A stretch of 64,000 nt of DNA, taken from assembly GCA_943736015.1 (NCBI GenBank), contig OX031064.1, positions 40,909,361 to 40,973,360 on the forward strand, read 5' to 3'. Below are positions 44,642-55,954 of this stretch, one piece after another. A program made the position numbers and the translations under genes. Position 1 is the stretch's first letter. Each line of letters starts with the position of its first letter. Below the pieces are notes generated by a model. The model saw only the letters and a program-made list of their open reading frames with translations. It was not told the origin of the DNA and ran no database searches. The stretch is from Tridacna crocea. Lineage: Eukaryota > Mollusca > Bivalvia > Cardiida > Cardiidae.

Positions 44642-46057
44642 CAGGGCATCCCAACAGAATGATAGTTGTGATCAAAAGGTAACATTAGTATAGGCATAGT
44701 TTCCAGGAAGGAAACTGGTCGATATGTGGATTCCAACTAGCTACCCTCTTGGTTTCAAGCCATGTACATAACCATCTGAGATACGGGCCTGGGCTGTGTA
44801 AAGAATTGATATTGAATCGATAAGTGAATAGGACCTAAGGTATTCCGTATGACCAATTATCTCGTCGAATGCAGTCTTCCGCATTTTAATTAGATTACCT
44901 CATTTTATTTGCAATTTTATTGTTTCTTGTCGGTTCCAATTCAAAGCTGTTGCCTTAAAACTGAACAGTTCTGCAGCGCGGAAATAAATTTTCGATTACC
45001 TAATCATTTTCGCAATAAGTAGGTCTGGCTTTTCCAAAATGCATCGGAGTGCAAGAATTTTTACCCACTTAAAAACTCTCTACCCCTTAATTCCGAATTC
45101 TAACGAACAGGTTTTTTTTTTTTTAATCGCTGAAGGGAAAAAGGAGAAAATGTCGGTTAATACCATAGGCCACAATATTTTCTATCCTTTATATGAAAGA
45201 CAACTCCAATCGGTTTGAGACTTAATATCTAGTTGTCGTCTGCAAATGCTGCCAGTTCGAGCTTGTCCCAAATATTTTGGAGTGTGGTAAAGTATTCATT
45301 CTTGACAAAAAGCCCCGTGCTTTAAACCCTTAGGCCGCCAATCGCAAATCAATGACTTATTTGTCGACATTCGTAGATCAAGATCAGACTTCACGTATCG
45401 TGGCGTCTAATGTTGGGTCTACATTGTCCGATCAGGAGATGAAGTTTTCTATATAAAAAAAAAAATTTCGAATGATAACAGTCGGCTTGAACATTTCATC
45501 TCACTCACTCAGGCACAAAGATAAGATTCTGTATAAATGGGCGTCTCTGGTATATAGTCTCTAGGTGTACATTAGAGTCCTGCATGCCGAGGAAGATATG
45601 GCTGTGCAATATCTGTTTTCAGCAATAATCATGTCTGAACCCAGTATTTTATACAAATATGACGTCAACTTCAGATTTTGTTGCTAAAATTAGGGATTCA
45701 ATCACCTAAATAATTACCACGGCGGGGAATCACGTGACACAACAACAACACCAATGACCGATATTTGAAAAAATTCCCCGACTTCAGGTATGAAAATCTT
45801 CAATAATTCCGTTAATACATGACCGATTGGAATTTGGTTTGAAGCAGAGAAAGCGGAAGGACTCCAGGGATTTGCTTGATGTGTTAGAGTTTTTAAACAA
45901 CACCTGATAAAAGTTATTGACGAGCAAACGAATTTTTTACCCTGGATAATTTGTTTGCTGAAAAAAATAATGAAAAGGGAATAATTCCAAAAGGGCAATA
46001 GGTAAGGTTATGTTTACAGTGCATTGTACTTTTCGTAACTGCAACAAACATGTTTAT
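44642..46057. other. No gene; one eroded MITE and one hairpin
   Basis: About 45108-45300 is an eroded TTAA-type MITE (GGGAAAAAGGAGAAAATGTC, TTGTCGTCTGCAAATGCTG, AGTGTGGTAAAGTA). At 45365-45433 the recurrent motif occurs in both orientations (GACATTCGTAGATCAAGATC and GTCTACATTGTCCGATC), making an imperfect hairpin. No coding frame is recognised. Confidence 0.4.
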
Positions 46058-46530
46058 CAGGTCTGACTTGAGGTGACAAAGTTCCCTTCCGGATAAGCAA
46101 GAAATACTGTAAAAATGAAGATTAAAGTGGAATTATTGTGGAGTTATTATTCTTGCAGCAAACATTTATACAAAGTTTTAAGTCGTTCTGACTTGAGATG
46201 ATAAAGACATATTCCGGACAAGAATGAAATTGACGATCAAAGAGAAATAACTAATATTGCAAGAAATAATCATACACTATTTCAAGCTTAAGATGGCAAA
46301 GTTATGCTCCGGACAAGCAGAAAATGCTGTAAAGATGATGATAAATGGGAATCAAAGCAGGAGGTAGAGTAATGGTTCTTTCGCACTACACTCCGTACTA
46401 TTGCAACAAACACTAATGCCAAGTTTCAGGTCAGTCAGACTGGAGATGACAAAGAAATGGACGCCGCTCACCCTTTGACCTGCCCGGACGCCGCCTGTAC
46501 GCCATGGGTGATCCCATAATACGTCCCGTC
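46058..46530. repeat. Degenerate 125-150 bp tandem repeat, 3-4 units
   Basis: Units at about 46058, 46182, 46283 and 46430 share TCTGACTTGAGATGACAAAG, TCCGGACAAGCAGAAA and CTGTAAAGATGA. The last unit ends in GACGCCGCTCACCC and CCATGGGTGATCCCATAA. Diverged bivalve tandem units of this size are often cores of Helitron-like elements; that link is inferred. Confidence 0.5.
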
Positions 46531-46694
46531 TTCGATGTGCTTATAAAAATGTTGTTTAAAAAACAACAACAAATTTTGAACTCTTCAACACAATTTTTGT
46601 CTCATTCTGGGCCAATACTAAATGGCACAGAATGATATGAATTGCGATTCACCGAATTTAGCAGCCATCTTTCTTTCAAGGACTTACTTAATTC

Positions 46695-47001
46695 GTGGTC
46701 ATTCCAACAAAATTTAATATTAACCAACTGCTAGGTCTCATAACTCATAATGTAATCATTCAAGGCCCTAGAAAAAGTCCGGTAAAGGTAAATGACACAT
46801 TCCCTGACTCTATGTCTGATAGCTCCAGCTCAAGCTCCTCTAACAAGGTAGTAAGCATTGACACAGACAGCTATGGTCTGGAATCTGAGTGTTTATGCCT
46901 TGATAGGTATCAAATTAAGTTGATAGATATAAACTTCACAACTGTCTCAAAATGTTTTTTTTTTTCATGGGGACACACACTTTTTTTGTAGGGGGAGGTA
47001 A
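46695..47001 (+). pseudogene. LTR element 3' internal region, plus-strand piece
   Basis: PRKSPVKVND and a serine run (MSDSSSSSSS) match the minus-strand copy at 49164-49394. After an internal deletion the sequence continues with SIDTDSYGLESE and ends in the purine-rich GTAGGGGGAGGTAA (46988-47001). That run is in the right place and composition for the polypurine tract that primes plus-strand synthesis in LTR retrotransposons. The LTR follows directly. Confidence 0.6.
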
Positions 47002-47520
47002 TGTGACCCCCCTGGGTTATAGAAATGTTATTTGTTGTAACAATTTCTCATTACGTACGCTGTCTTGTCAGTATCTTTCATTTTCTTATAGTTAGATTTG
47101 ATTTTACCGTTTGAGGTTTAATAATGCCTTTTTCCATACAAAAATCTACTTTTTCAGAGTCGAGTTTCTCCACTGTCAGGTGACGGCGGAATTCTGCCAG
47201 ATAGCGCTGCTATTCTGCAGAGTTCCGCATTTTCCTGCTGTTTTTCTGCAAGCACGTGCACTCTGCCAGGAGGACTCACAAGAGTATATAAAGGCCGATT
47301 TCCCTGGAAGAGTCAGAATTATCAGGTCTCTCCTTGGGTAAGGATTATTTATCCTCCTTACGAAAATTGAATAGAAATAATAAACAATAAGATTTATATA
47401 GAATAATTACTGTATACATGTACGAGAATAAAAGAAATAACTGGAAATATATTAAGTCTGTGGTGATTATTGGACGCCCCACACTCTACTATACTGATCC
47501 CTCATATGAAGTGATCAGTT
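47002..47520 (+). mobile_element. LTR A of a Ty3/gypsy-type element
   Basis: It starts TGTGACCCCCCTGGGTTATA right after the polypurine tract. It shares long blocks with LTR B on the opposite strand (61400-62216): AGAAATGTTATTTGTTGTAA, CATTACGTACGCTGTCTTGT, AACGCTGC/AGCGCTGC and CTCCTTACGAA. A TATA box (TATATAAA, 47285-47292) is well placed. About 400 bp present in LTR B are missing here after GATTTTACCG (47108). The 3' limit is not fixed. Confidence 0.65.
47285..47292 (+). promoter_or_regulatory. LTR A TATA box
   Basis: TATATAAA followed by GGCCGATTTCCCTGG is conserved in LTR B on the other strand (61518-61525). It is the likely core promoter of the LTR retrotransposon. Confidence 0.5.
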
Positions 47521-49726
47521 ATTACCTCCCCCTACAAAAAAAATTTGTGTCCCCACAAATAAACAACATTTACTATGAAAAAAAAAAACACATTTGGAGA
47601 CAATTGTGAAGTTTATATCTATCAACTTAATTTGATACCTATCAAGGCATAAGCACTCAGATTCCAGACCATAGCTGTCTGTGTCAATGCTTGCTACATT
47701 GCTAGATACGTAAGTATAGAACTCTGATGGAACAGCACTCCTAGACTCAAGAAAAAGCTTTCAAATGCACTGAATTACATCCAAGCTCTTGAACTTGATA
47801 GATATGACATAACTAGTTTTATATACACAAATACAAGTTAAATTGTTACTTGACAAACATGACTATATGATATATCTATAATGATAATAATGAACTATTT
47901 CATACAATTTTCAACTACAGTTGACTTCAAATATCAATAAGTGATAGATAAATATTTAACACAAATACTTGTCATAAACATACGTCAGTGAACCATTGTC
48001 ATTCTAACAATACTAACATCTGGCAATCCATGTATATATCGTAAATAATAACAAGAATCGTTGAAAGACATATCATCTTAAAGATCTAAGATTGTATTTA
48101 ACAATTTTTCCAGTATACCACTTGAACTTCCTTGAAATGTTCTAATCCCAATTGATTACTGAACAGTTCTATAAACTCAAGCACTTTTCCCATTTAATTA
48201 ATACCTTTACAATTAGTAGTTTCTTTAAATAACTTATCCTCATAGCACCATGTACTCCCCATGAAAATTATTTATTCAAAATATCAAAACTTCATGAATC
48301 AATACTGGTATGCAAAAACAAATATGTCCACCTTTATAAAGTGACGACTTCAACCTCAATGTTTTACCTGTTAAATCAGTACATTTTCATACATAACTTG
48401 TATTATGAATTACAACTTTTGTAATAAAGCATTATAAATGCTTACATATATGAATGATTCTTATCAGACATAAACATTACGGTTTCTAGTTATACATGGA
48501 ACTTATATTTAATTAGCTCAATATATATCCCATAGATATCTCAAATGTTTAGATAATAAACCTAGTGCTTAACAGCCAATCTGATAGCTGTTCATATTGT
48601 ACAAAGAGGAATGATTTCTGTTACATATGTTACATATGTGTACTATAAACATGTCAGTATATTGACAGGGTAACTCATTGTGCTTTACAGCAATAGTAGA
48701 ACATCAATGTTTCCTAGTTTTGTGCATTTACCAAATAGTTGTAAACCATGCATTAGGAAATAACTTATCATACGAGTAGCTATTACACATAAGTAATAAA
48801 ATTTTTAATACTTCTCAGGCAACAGAAGGATACTGAAATATCTTAATTATTCTACAACTATGTTTAGTAATATTCTTATTATTTAACTTTTTGAATCTCT
48901 AAATCTGATGTGTGTGTTCTGCCTGCCATGAGAATGTTTGTGATATGGTTGTGTGCGTATGTACCTGTTGTGATATGGTTGGTAGTGGTTCCTGTGTGTA
49001 AATGCATGTGTTGTGTGCCTGTGTCTTTGTGTTTTTATGCGTGCCTCTGTCTGTGTTTCCTTACTTGTAGTGGTAATATCTTTTTTATCTAATTTTTTAT
49101 TTAGAGTTTCAAGTTCACTGACCATTTGTGCCATTGCAGCTCCCATTGTTTGTATTTCTTTTCTTAAAAGGCCACTTCCTTAGACAAACTGCTGTTATTG
49201 GTATTGGCACTAGAGGAGGAGCTTGAGCTGGAGCTATCAGACATAGGGTCATTTACCTTTACCGGACTTTTTCTAGGGGCTGGAATGTTGCGTTTGACAG
49301 AGAACGGTGATAGTTGATTATCACCCAACATATCATCCAAAATATTCACCGTTCTCAGTGAACTTGCATCATCCCCCTCATCAAGCTCCTTCAAAGCATC
49401 ATTTGTAACCTCTAAATTACATTGAGAAACAATAAAACTTTTATATAACTAGGTGGCTTCTGCCAGCTTAAAAAGATCCTGTCGCTGTCATCATTAGATA
49501 AACGGACAATGTCCTTCTCAGTTGGAACGTAATGTTGAAGATTCTGTAATAGACTAGAGCTCTCATTGACGGTTTCTCCATTGGCCAACATGGCGTTAAC
49601 AGTTGCAGCACGTGATGGAAAATGCTTCGGACGGACGTGGTTCTCCAAATCTCTCTGAGAAGTAGTAATAGAACAATAAAATGGCACTGCATCTAAAGCC
49701 ACGTGCTTCCCGTAGAAATGAATCAA
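47521..49726 (-). pseudogene. LTR element 3' internal region, minus-strand copy
   Basis: On the minus strand, frames at 49726-49412, 49394-49164 and 49146-48883 may be pieces of one or more proteins. The first has a zinc-finger-like FYCSITTSQRDLENHVRPKH (one expected Cys is absent). The second is acidic then serine-rich (PRKSPVKVNDPMSDSSSSSS). The third starts with a short coiled-coil-like VSELETLNKKLDKKD, then is His/Arg-rich. A 1.1-kb AT-rich non-coding stretch follows. It ends in the purine tract TGTAGGGGGAGGTAA (47536-47522). The proteins match nothing I recognise; they may be Gag-like or an extra ORF. Confidence 0.45.
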
Positions 49727-51995
49727 GACTTTGGACCTTTCTCCTTCGTATTTTCCAACCTGACATCTCTAGCATTGGTAGACTCTACCTCTGCTGTTAG
49801 CTTTGGTTTCCATTTTTCTGATTGGTCTTGTATTAGGGAAAGATTGTTCCATTCTGGAAATAACAAAACGTTTACCTATATCATATTTTGAATTTACATT
49901 CTAATATCTCAAATGTATGGTTATAATCTATATATTATTCTTGTATATGCGAAGTTTTTATTGGAAGCCGCTAGAAAGCGGCTTCCAGTAGGAATGCACC
50001 AAAACTATTTACCATGTAGATGATCTGTAATTATTTGATTGGTCATTATTTTTGGAAAGTTTCTAATAATGTCGTGTTGTTGCGACATAATTACTCCATG
50101 TGACTCTTTCTGAAATATTCAAACAGACCTACTTCAAAATCAAGTTTGGTTTTCTTGCAGTTTATAGTTTATAAAATACAGAAGAATAAACGTCCTTTAA
50201 TTAGTTAGTCCCCTGAAGTTTTCACACTTATATGATTCCTTCTATTCTCACAAACGAAGTTTTTATGCTTACCGTTTGTCACGAGCCTTCCCAGTTCAAT
50301 GGTTTTCGCATTTGTCTACTTTTTTACTAAACAAAATAATGATAAGTATGATATAGAAAGCATGATATGATAATCAGAAGCAATTTCATGTACAAGCTTT
50401 TCGTCTAATTTTAATCTGTAAAGAATAAAACGACGGTTAACCTTTGATCAAAATCGAAGAACAAAGAGCAGTCCAGGTCAGCTATTTATAGAATATTCGC
50501 AAAGAGATAACCCTTTTTGTCCCTTCGTCGACACTTTATGAGCCCTGTAAAATTAAGTACATGTATATATACTGTATTGTGTGACGAAGACATTATGAGC
50601 AGACTGTACTTGCAGTACAGTGTTGTCCTGATCTACAAAACCCGTGAAAAATGTATGGATCATGATGTAGCCTATATTGACTACAGAAATTATCATGGTG
50701 CTCTAAGAGTGAAGCTACTCGAAAATGGCAGTAATAGGTGAAGATATGACAGCGCATAGCCTGTGCAATAGTTTTAAATATTCTATAAGATATCGTAAAC
50801 ATAAACATTTTTTTGTTTTGTTTTCTTTACTTAGTGTATTAATTTCGTTGTGTCGAAGGGTTAAAGTTATTACCGAGCCCATTACTGTATATATATAATT
50901 TACTTTTTGCGTCGCTGCTGGTCAAAGGCATGGAATAGCTCTTGGAATTTATATTAGAAGTTTTATAGGTTTGCAGGACGGCTATGGGTTCCAATGCCTT
51001 TACGTTTTTTTTCTTTACATATATAGGTTCAAACTGCTGATTATTAAACGAAAATATGAATAGTAATAATTATTATGTTGTGGCTAAATAAATTCAAATT
51101 TTTAAAGACTTAACAGATGATTTTTTTGCGTGTGTGTGGCTGCCATTTCAGGAGTAAAAGAAACGTAGTTTGTGCCAACTGTGCAGGCTATGATTACGGA
51201 ATAATTTTGGGAATGTCATGCCAACATTTTTGTTTCTGGAGAAAAATTGTGAAGATTCACTGTGTTGCAAGCATGCTAAGATACTTTTTGACAAGCAGGA
51301 AGATCATGTTTTAGAAAAAAAAAAGTTGAATTTTTTCTTTAAATGAAACCCAAAGAAGAGATAACCGATAGAAATGTAAAAACATGTACAAGTAAACATC
51401 ATTATGTGAATAACGATCACTTCTGATAATTAGTAACTTAACTTGATAATAATTCCATAGTCATGATTGCCTTTGATGCCGCTACAGAACTTTTCTTTCT
51501 AAGATCATTTTAATAAATGGAAAATGCCGTACTACAATTTCTCCATTTTCAAAATTTGAGTAGAAATTTAAAAATTCCAATGCTTTTACGTTTTTTTACA
51601 TAAACATTATCACTTTAAGATGATACTAATAACAAGATTATTTAAGATTCCTCGCTAAACTTTTGTCTATTTTTATTAGAATTCGAATACATACATACAT
51701 ATGCTGACGAGATAAAGAATCGCCTCAACGAAATTTGGTGTTAACTTTGTTCCAAAGTTTAAAATGAAGTTGAAATATCCGAAATGTACTTGTAACCAAT
51801 AAATTCGAACATGATTTTATCGCGCGAGGTTTTTTAGCACATTTTGAAACCTGGCTCCATGGTCAAGATTTGCTCGGAAAGCCTGCACGTGACAACCACG
51901 TAGTATACTCAGGTGAATTTCACTTTGTTACATGTGTCAGTCGATACACAAGCATATTTTCACAAACATTTTAACAAATATTCAATTCTTGCTTA
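49727..51995. other. No gene recognised
   Basis: AT-rich. A 24-bp hairpin (GGAAGCCGCT, AGAA, AGCGGCTTCC) lies at 49963-49986. Frames at 50517-50741 and 51117-51314 have no recognised features. The segment near 51800-51995 probably includes the left end of the Tc1 element, whose terminal repeat I could not pin down. Confidence 0.35.
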
Positions 51996-53006
51996 ATGCC
52001 AAGGCTAACTCCTGAAGAAAGGGCACGGGCGTTGGCCATGTTGGAGTGCGGTCAAACAGAAGAGCAGGTAGCTAGGTGTTTTCACGTCTCATGTTTGACC
52101 ATAACTTGACTTATCAGGCGTGTTAGAGTTACCGGAACGTTTGCCGATAGGCCAATTTCCGGTAGACCTCGTATCACTACCGTACGTCAGGATAATTACA
52201 TCCGACAACGTCACCTCCGTGACAGATTTTTGACAGCGGAATCCACATCCCGTTTAGTAGTAGGCAATAGAGGTCGGCCTATTAGTCGATTTCAGTCCGA
52301 AATAGACCTAGAGAACGAGGAATTTTGTGCCGTAGGCCGTACCGTGGCGTAGTTCTTTCACGTCGCCATCGTCAACTAAGAGCTAATTGGGCAAGTAACC
52401 ACCGCGGTCAGCGTTGGCAGACCGTAGTATTTAGCGATGAGTCGCGTTTGAACTTGTGGAACGCTGACGGACGTACACATGTACGTGTACAGACGACATA
52501 ATGAACGTAACGCAAGGAATTGCAGTTGTGCAGCACAATCGTTACGGTGGAGGCGGTGTTATGGTCTGGGCAGCCATGAACTACAGGTTTAAGTCCAAAC
52601 TCGTCGTGTGCCAAGGTAACCCCACTGCCAGGCGTTATATCGATCACATTTTGCGCCCAGTTGTAGTCCCTATGTTCCGCCAACGTCAAGGCCTGGTTTT
52701 CCAGCACGACAATGATCGGCTCCCACGTTGCTCGTGATACTAGGGACTTTTTACAGGCCAACAACTTTGACGTCCTGCCTTGGCCGGCGTGTTCACCGGT
52801 CTGTAATCCCATTGAACATGCCTGGGATTGCCTCGCACGTCGGTTACGTAGACGTCATCAGCAGCCTGCCAACGTCCGAGAATTAACAGCAGCGCTTCAA
52901 GATTAGTGGGCCAGGGTACCACGGTACCTGCCACGCAACTGGTGTGGGTCTATGAGGCGACGCCTGGCTGCTGTGGTTGAAAGAGAAGGTAGCCACACGC
53001 ATTATT
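51996..53006 (+). pseudogene. Tc1-type DD34E transposase, multiply broken
   Basis: The first ATG opens MPRLTPEERARALAMLECGQ, a helix-turn-helix N-terminus of Tc1 transposases (HTH to about residue 50), followed by GRPRITTVRQDNYIRQRHLR. Further on are FSDESR (first catalytic Asp), GGGGVMVWAAMNYRF, FQHDND (second Asp) and NPIEHAWDCL (catalytic Glu). The order and spacing fit a DD34E transposase of about 340 residues. At least four stops or frameshifts occur (e.g. in frame after CLTIT and in VGRTVA). Terminal inverted repeats were not identified. A cut-and-paste element, now dead. Confidence 0.8.
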
Positions 53007-53526
53007 TTTTTTTTCAAAAAAAATTCTCGAACCAGTAAATTGCAATCAATGTTTTGAAGCAAAGCAATCACATGCAAATTAAGTAGTCATAAATGATCAA
53101 TACTTCAAATGAAATTCTTCTTTTCTAATTCTTCATTACAGTTAACAAAAAATATTTATCAACTAACTACAATGAGGCGTTTCTTTATCTTGTCAGCATA
53201 TATTTTCTGTTTCTTTTTTCCATTTTGTCATGATTTTCAGTTGGTGTGTGTTTGTGTGTGTGTAAGCTATAGGTTAAAAACAGATACAAAAAATGTAATC
53301 ACAGTTTCTCAAGAGAGTCGATATTTCTGAAATTGTCCACCAAAAGATTGCGGCTTCTATGATGCTATGCATCATAAATTTGTCTTGTCATTTGATTGAC
53401 ATGCTATATACTGCTATATTAGTATGACTGCAGGTCAGTGAACTCATAAAACCTTGATTACTTTGTTTTCTACTGTTTTTTTTTTATAAATCTTTTGTTT
53501 TATTCTTCTTAAGTTCCTTTTGTAAT
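53007..53526. other. No gene recognised
   Basis: T-rich sequence downstream (in minus sense) of the pol stop, including a short GTGTGTGT run at about 53243. Nothing else. Confidence 0.35.
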
Positions 53527-55275
53527 TCAACTATTCTCTACTTTCTGGAACTTTTGCCCATTTTGGCACTAAATTGCCTATATAAGGTTTTAGCTTGTCG
53601 TAATGTACAACTTTTACATCACTTTTTGATGTCGACATTTGGATTACAGAGTTATGTTCACTATTTTTTTTCTGTATTAGAAAAGAACCAGTATATGGTG
53701 TTTGCAATTTCGGACACATTGCTTCTTTTCTCTTAATGTTTAAATACCACACAACATCTCCTGTGTTATACACATTGAACAATTTATCCATGTCAGCTTT
53801 TTCAGTTTGCCTCTTTGCTCAGTTTGTTAAGTACTTTTGACATAATTCATGTGCTTTGTGCATTTTATCTTTTAAGCTAATTACATACTGTCCGTATGAT
53901 GAAGTGTTTTCTCCATGACTTGCAAAAGTTATCTCTGCAGGTAACCTAACTTCTCTACTTAGCATGATCAAATTTGGCGTTAATTTTGTAGTTTCGTGTG
54001 GTGTTGTATGCTGCTGCTAAGCATCCCAACTTTAAATCCCAATCGGTTTGAACATCTGCTAGATATGCTCTAATCATCCTTATTTAAGTTTTATTGAATC
54101 TTTCAGTTTTACCATTACGTTTCGGGTTTCTCTGTGATGTCCTAGTCTTTTTAATTTCTAATAGATGACATAGGTCTGTGAAAATTTTACTTCCATAATT
54201 TGACCCCTGGTCACTATGTATACTGAGTGGACAACCGTATCTTGAAATCACTTCATTCAGTATAACTCTAGCAGTTGTTTCAGCACTTTGATCTGGGATA
54301 GGAATAAGTTTTACTCACTGTGAGAAATGATCTGTCACAGTTAATATATATTATTAACGGACCTAGTAAATTGGTTGAAAGCCGGTCAAGTATGGACCCT
54401 ACTGGCATTTTGCCAGAGTGAATTCAAGGATCTTTTGAAGGTGTCTTATTTGCACCACAATTTTCACTCTGTTCTATCCATAAGTTTATGTCTTCCTTTA
54501 CTCCAAACCAATAATAGCTTTGGAGAAGTTTTTCTTTGGTCTTTTTCCTCCCTAAATGACCCGACAAAAGACTTTTATGCATTTGATACAAAACATCCCT
54601 CTGCAGGGCTTTAGCTACAATAAGTTGCAAGAAAGATCCAGAATTATCTTTCTTAATAAATAGAGGATAATCAACTGGTTGTTTTTGATATGAAAAATAT
54701 CTCACGAGGATGCGTTGTTAGGCGTTGAAAAAACGACAGCGCAGCACGAGTTTTTTTAACGCCTTACGACGCGTCCGAGTGAGATAGTTTTCATATCAAA
54801 AATAACCAGTTGATTATTCTATTTATTATATACCTTATTAACATCATTATTTGTAATTTTGCGTTGAAAGTCGAAAAAAATGTAGTCGAAAAAAAGGTAG
54901 TTCCCAAATGACGTCAGGAAGTGAAAGTTGATAACGTCACTAGTGATGATATAAAAATTTATTACACTGGGAAATTCCAGGATTTCACTGCTAGGTATAT
55001 AATAAATTTCCTTTACAGCAAACCATCTTTAATAACCAATGCACCCCAGCATTGAATATAATAGCGAAACTTGCTACTTTTAATAAAATCACCGATAGGC
55101 CTAACTCCTCCCTGAAACCATCTTAAAACTTGTCCTAAATCTTTATCCTCCCTTTGCATTTCCTGCAAATCACTTGAACTAAATTCACCTGCCCACGGGA
55201 CATAAAATTCACAAGAACTAGTGTTTGACCTAGTGTGTACCTCACGACAGAGCTTCATCAAACCTACCTTATTTC
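53527..55275 (-). pseudogene. Ty3/gypsy-type pol: RNase H end and integrase
   Basis: Read on the minus strand: 55261-55013 is the linker after RNase H (ending ALVIKDGLL). 54660-54424 is the integrase zinc domain (HKSLLSGHLGRKKTKEKLL, then IEQSENCGANK). The rve catalytic core is next: TDHFS with the first Asp, SIHSDQGSNY with the second and GKTERFNKT with the Glu, in several frames at about 54340-54080. The last part, 53791-53531, is the C-terminal domain (GDVVWYLNIKRK to VVHYDKLKPY). The first Cys of the HHCC motif is Ser. Frameshifts, stops and an insertion at about 54660-55010 disable it. The element would integrate an LTR retrotransposon cDNA. Confidence 0.8.
54653..54828. repeat. 176-bp foldback inside the pol sequence
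   Basis: Arms at 54653-54735 and 54748-54828 are near-complementary (AATAAATAGAGGATAATCAA against TTGATTATTCTATTTATTA; GGCGTTGAAAAAA against TTTTTTTAACGCC) around a short GACAGCGCAGCACGA centre. Pol homology stops at the left arm and resumes near 55010. The foldback plus the following 180 bp is therefore probably an inserted element of about 345 bp. Confidence 0.7.
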
Positions 55276-55352
55276 CACCATGGTTTTAATGGTTAATCTT
55301 AAATATTCAAAATATGGAAATACCCCATATACATGTATTTACTTTCTTGTGT

Positions 55353-55364
55353 ATACTTTTTACA
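55353..55364. other. LINE-B target-site duplication, left
   Basis: ATACTTTTTACA is repeated exactly at 61143-61154, just after the (CATT)n tail. The two copies define the insertion as 55365-61142. Confidence 0.85.
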
Positions 55365-55954
55365 GGCCCCCAGCTGGGCGGGGGGATAGAAATAGCTCAG
55401 CTGTCGCACTATAGAAGGGGTAAGACCCCCCCACTGTGCCTGCCTGTTTGCCGTAGGCTGCAACTCGTGTCGTTTGATGACGGGATCCTGGTGGTTGAGT
55501 GGATTCAGAGCTCGGCCCTTTGATAGCTTTGTTTACACAACACACCACTTCGGCCTTGAACTGAACTAAACGAGGGGTCAGAAAGGCCCGTTCTGATCAA
55601 CCGGCTGGTCCCGCCGTGCCCTAGGGTGTTTCTCTTTGTTTTCTTTGACACATACGTACACAGATACACCATTTCTCTGCCATCAGTTCTGTATGTCAAT
55701 ACCCTAGAAGGCGGTGGCTCATGGGCTAATCGGGTGAAAGCTTGGTGTTTGATTGACACTTGTAAATGCCTAAAGACAGTCTATGCTTGGTATGACATTC
55801 TGCGGGCCTACATTTGTCCAGTCTAGCCCTTTCACTTCGAGAATATCACCGATGTATCCTTGTCATGATCTGAGTTAGGTTTCCCCAGACCATGTCCCCT
55901 TGTTGGGCTCCGAGGCGGGTGGGGAACATCGGTGATGAATATTCAACAACAACT

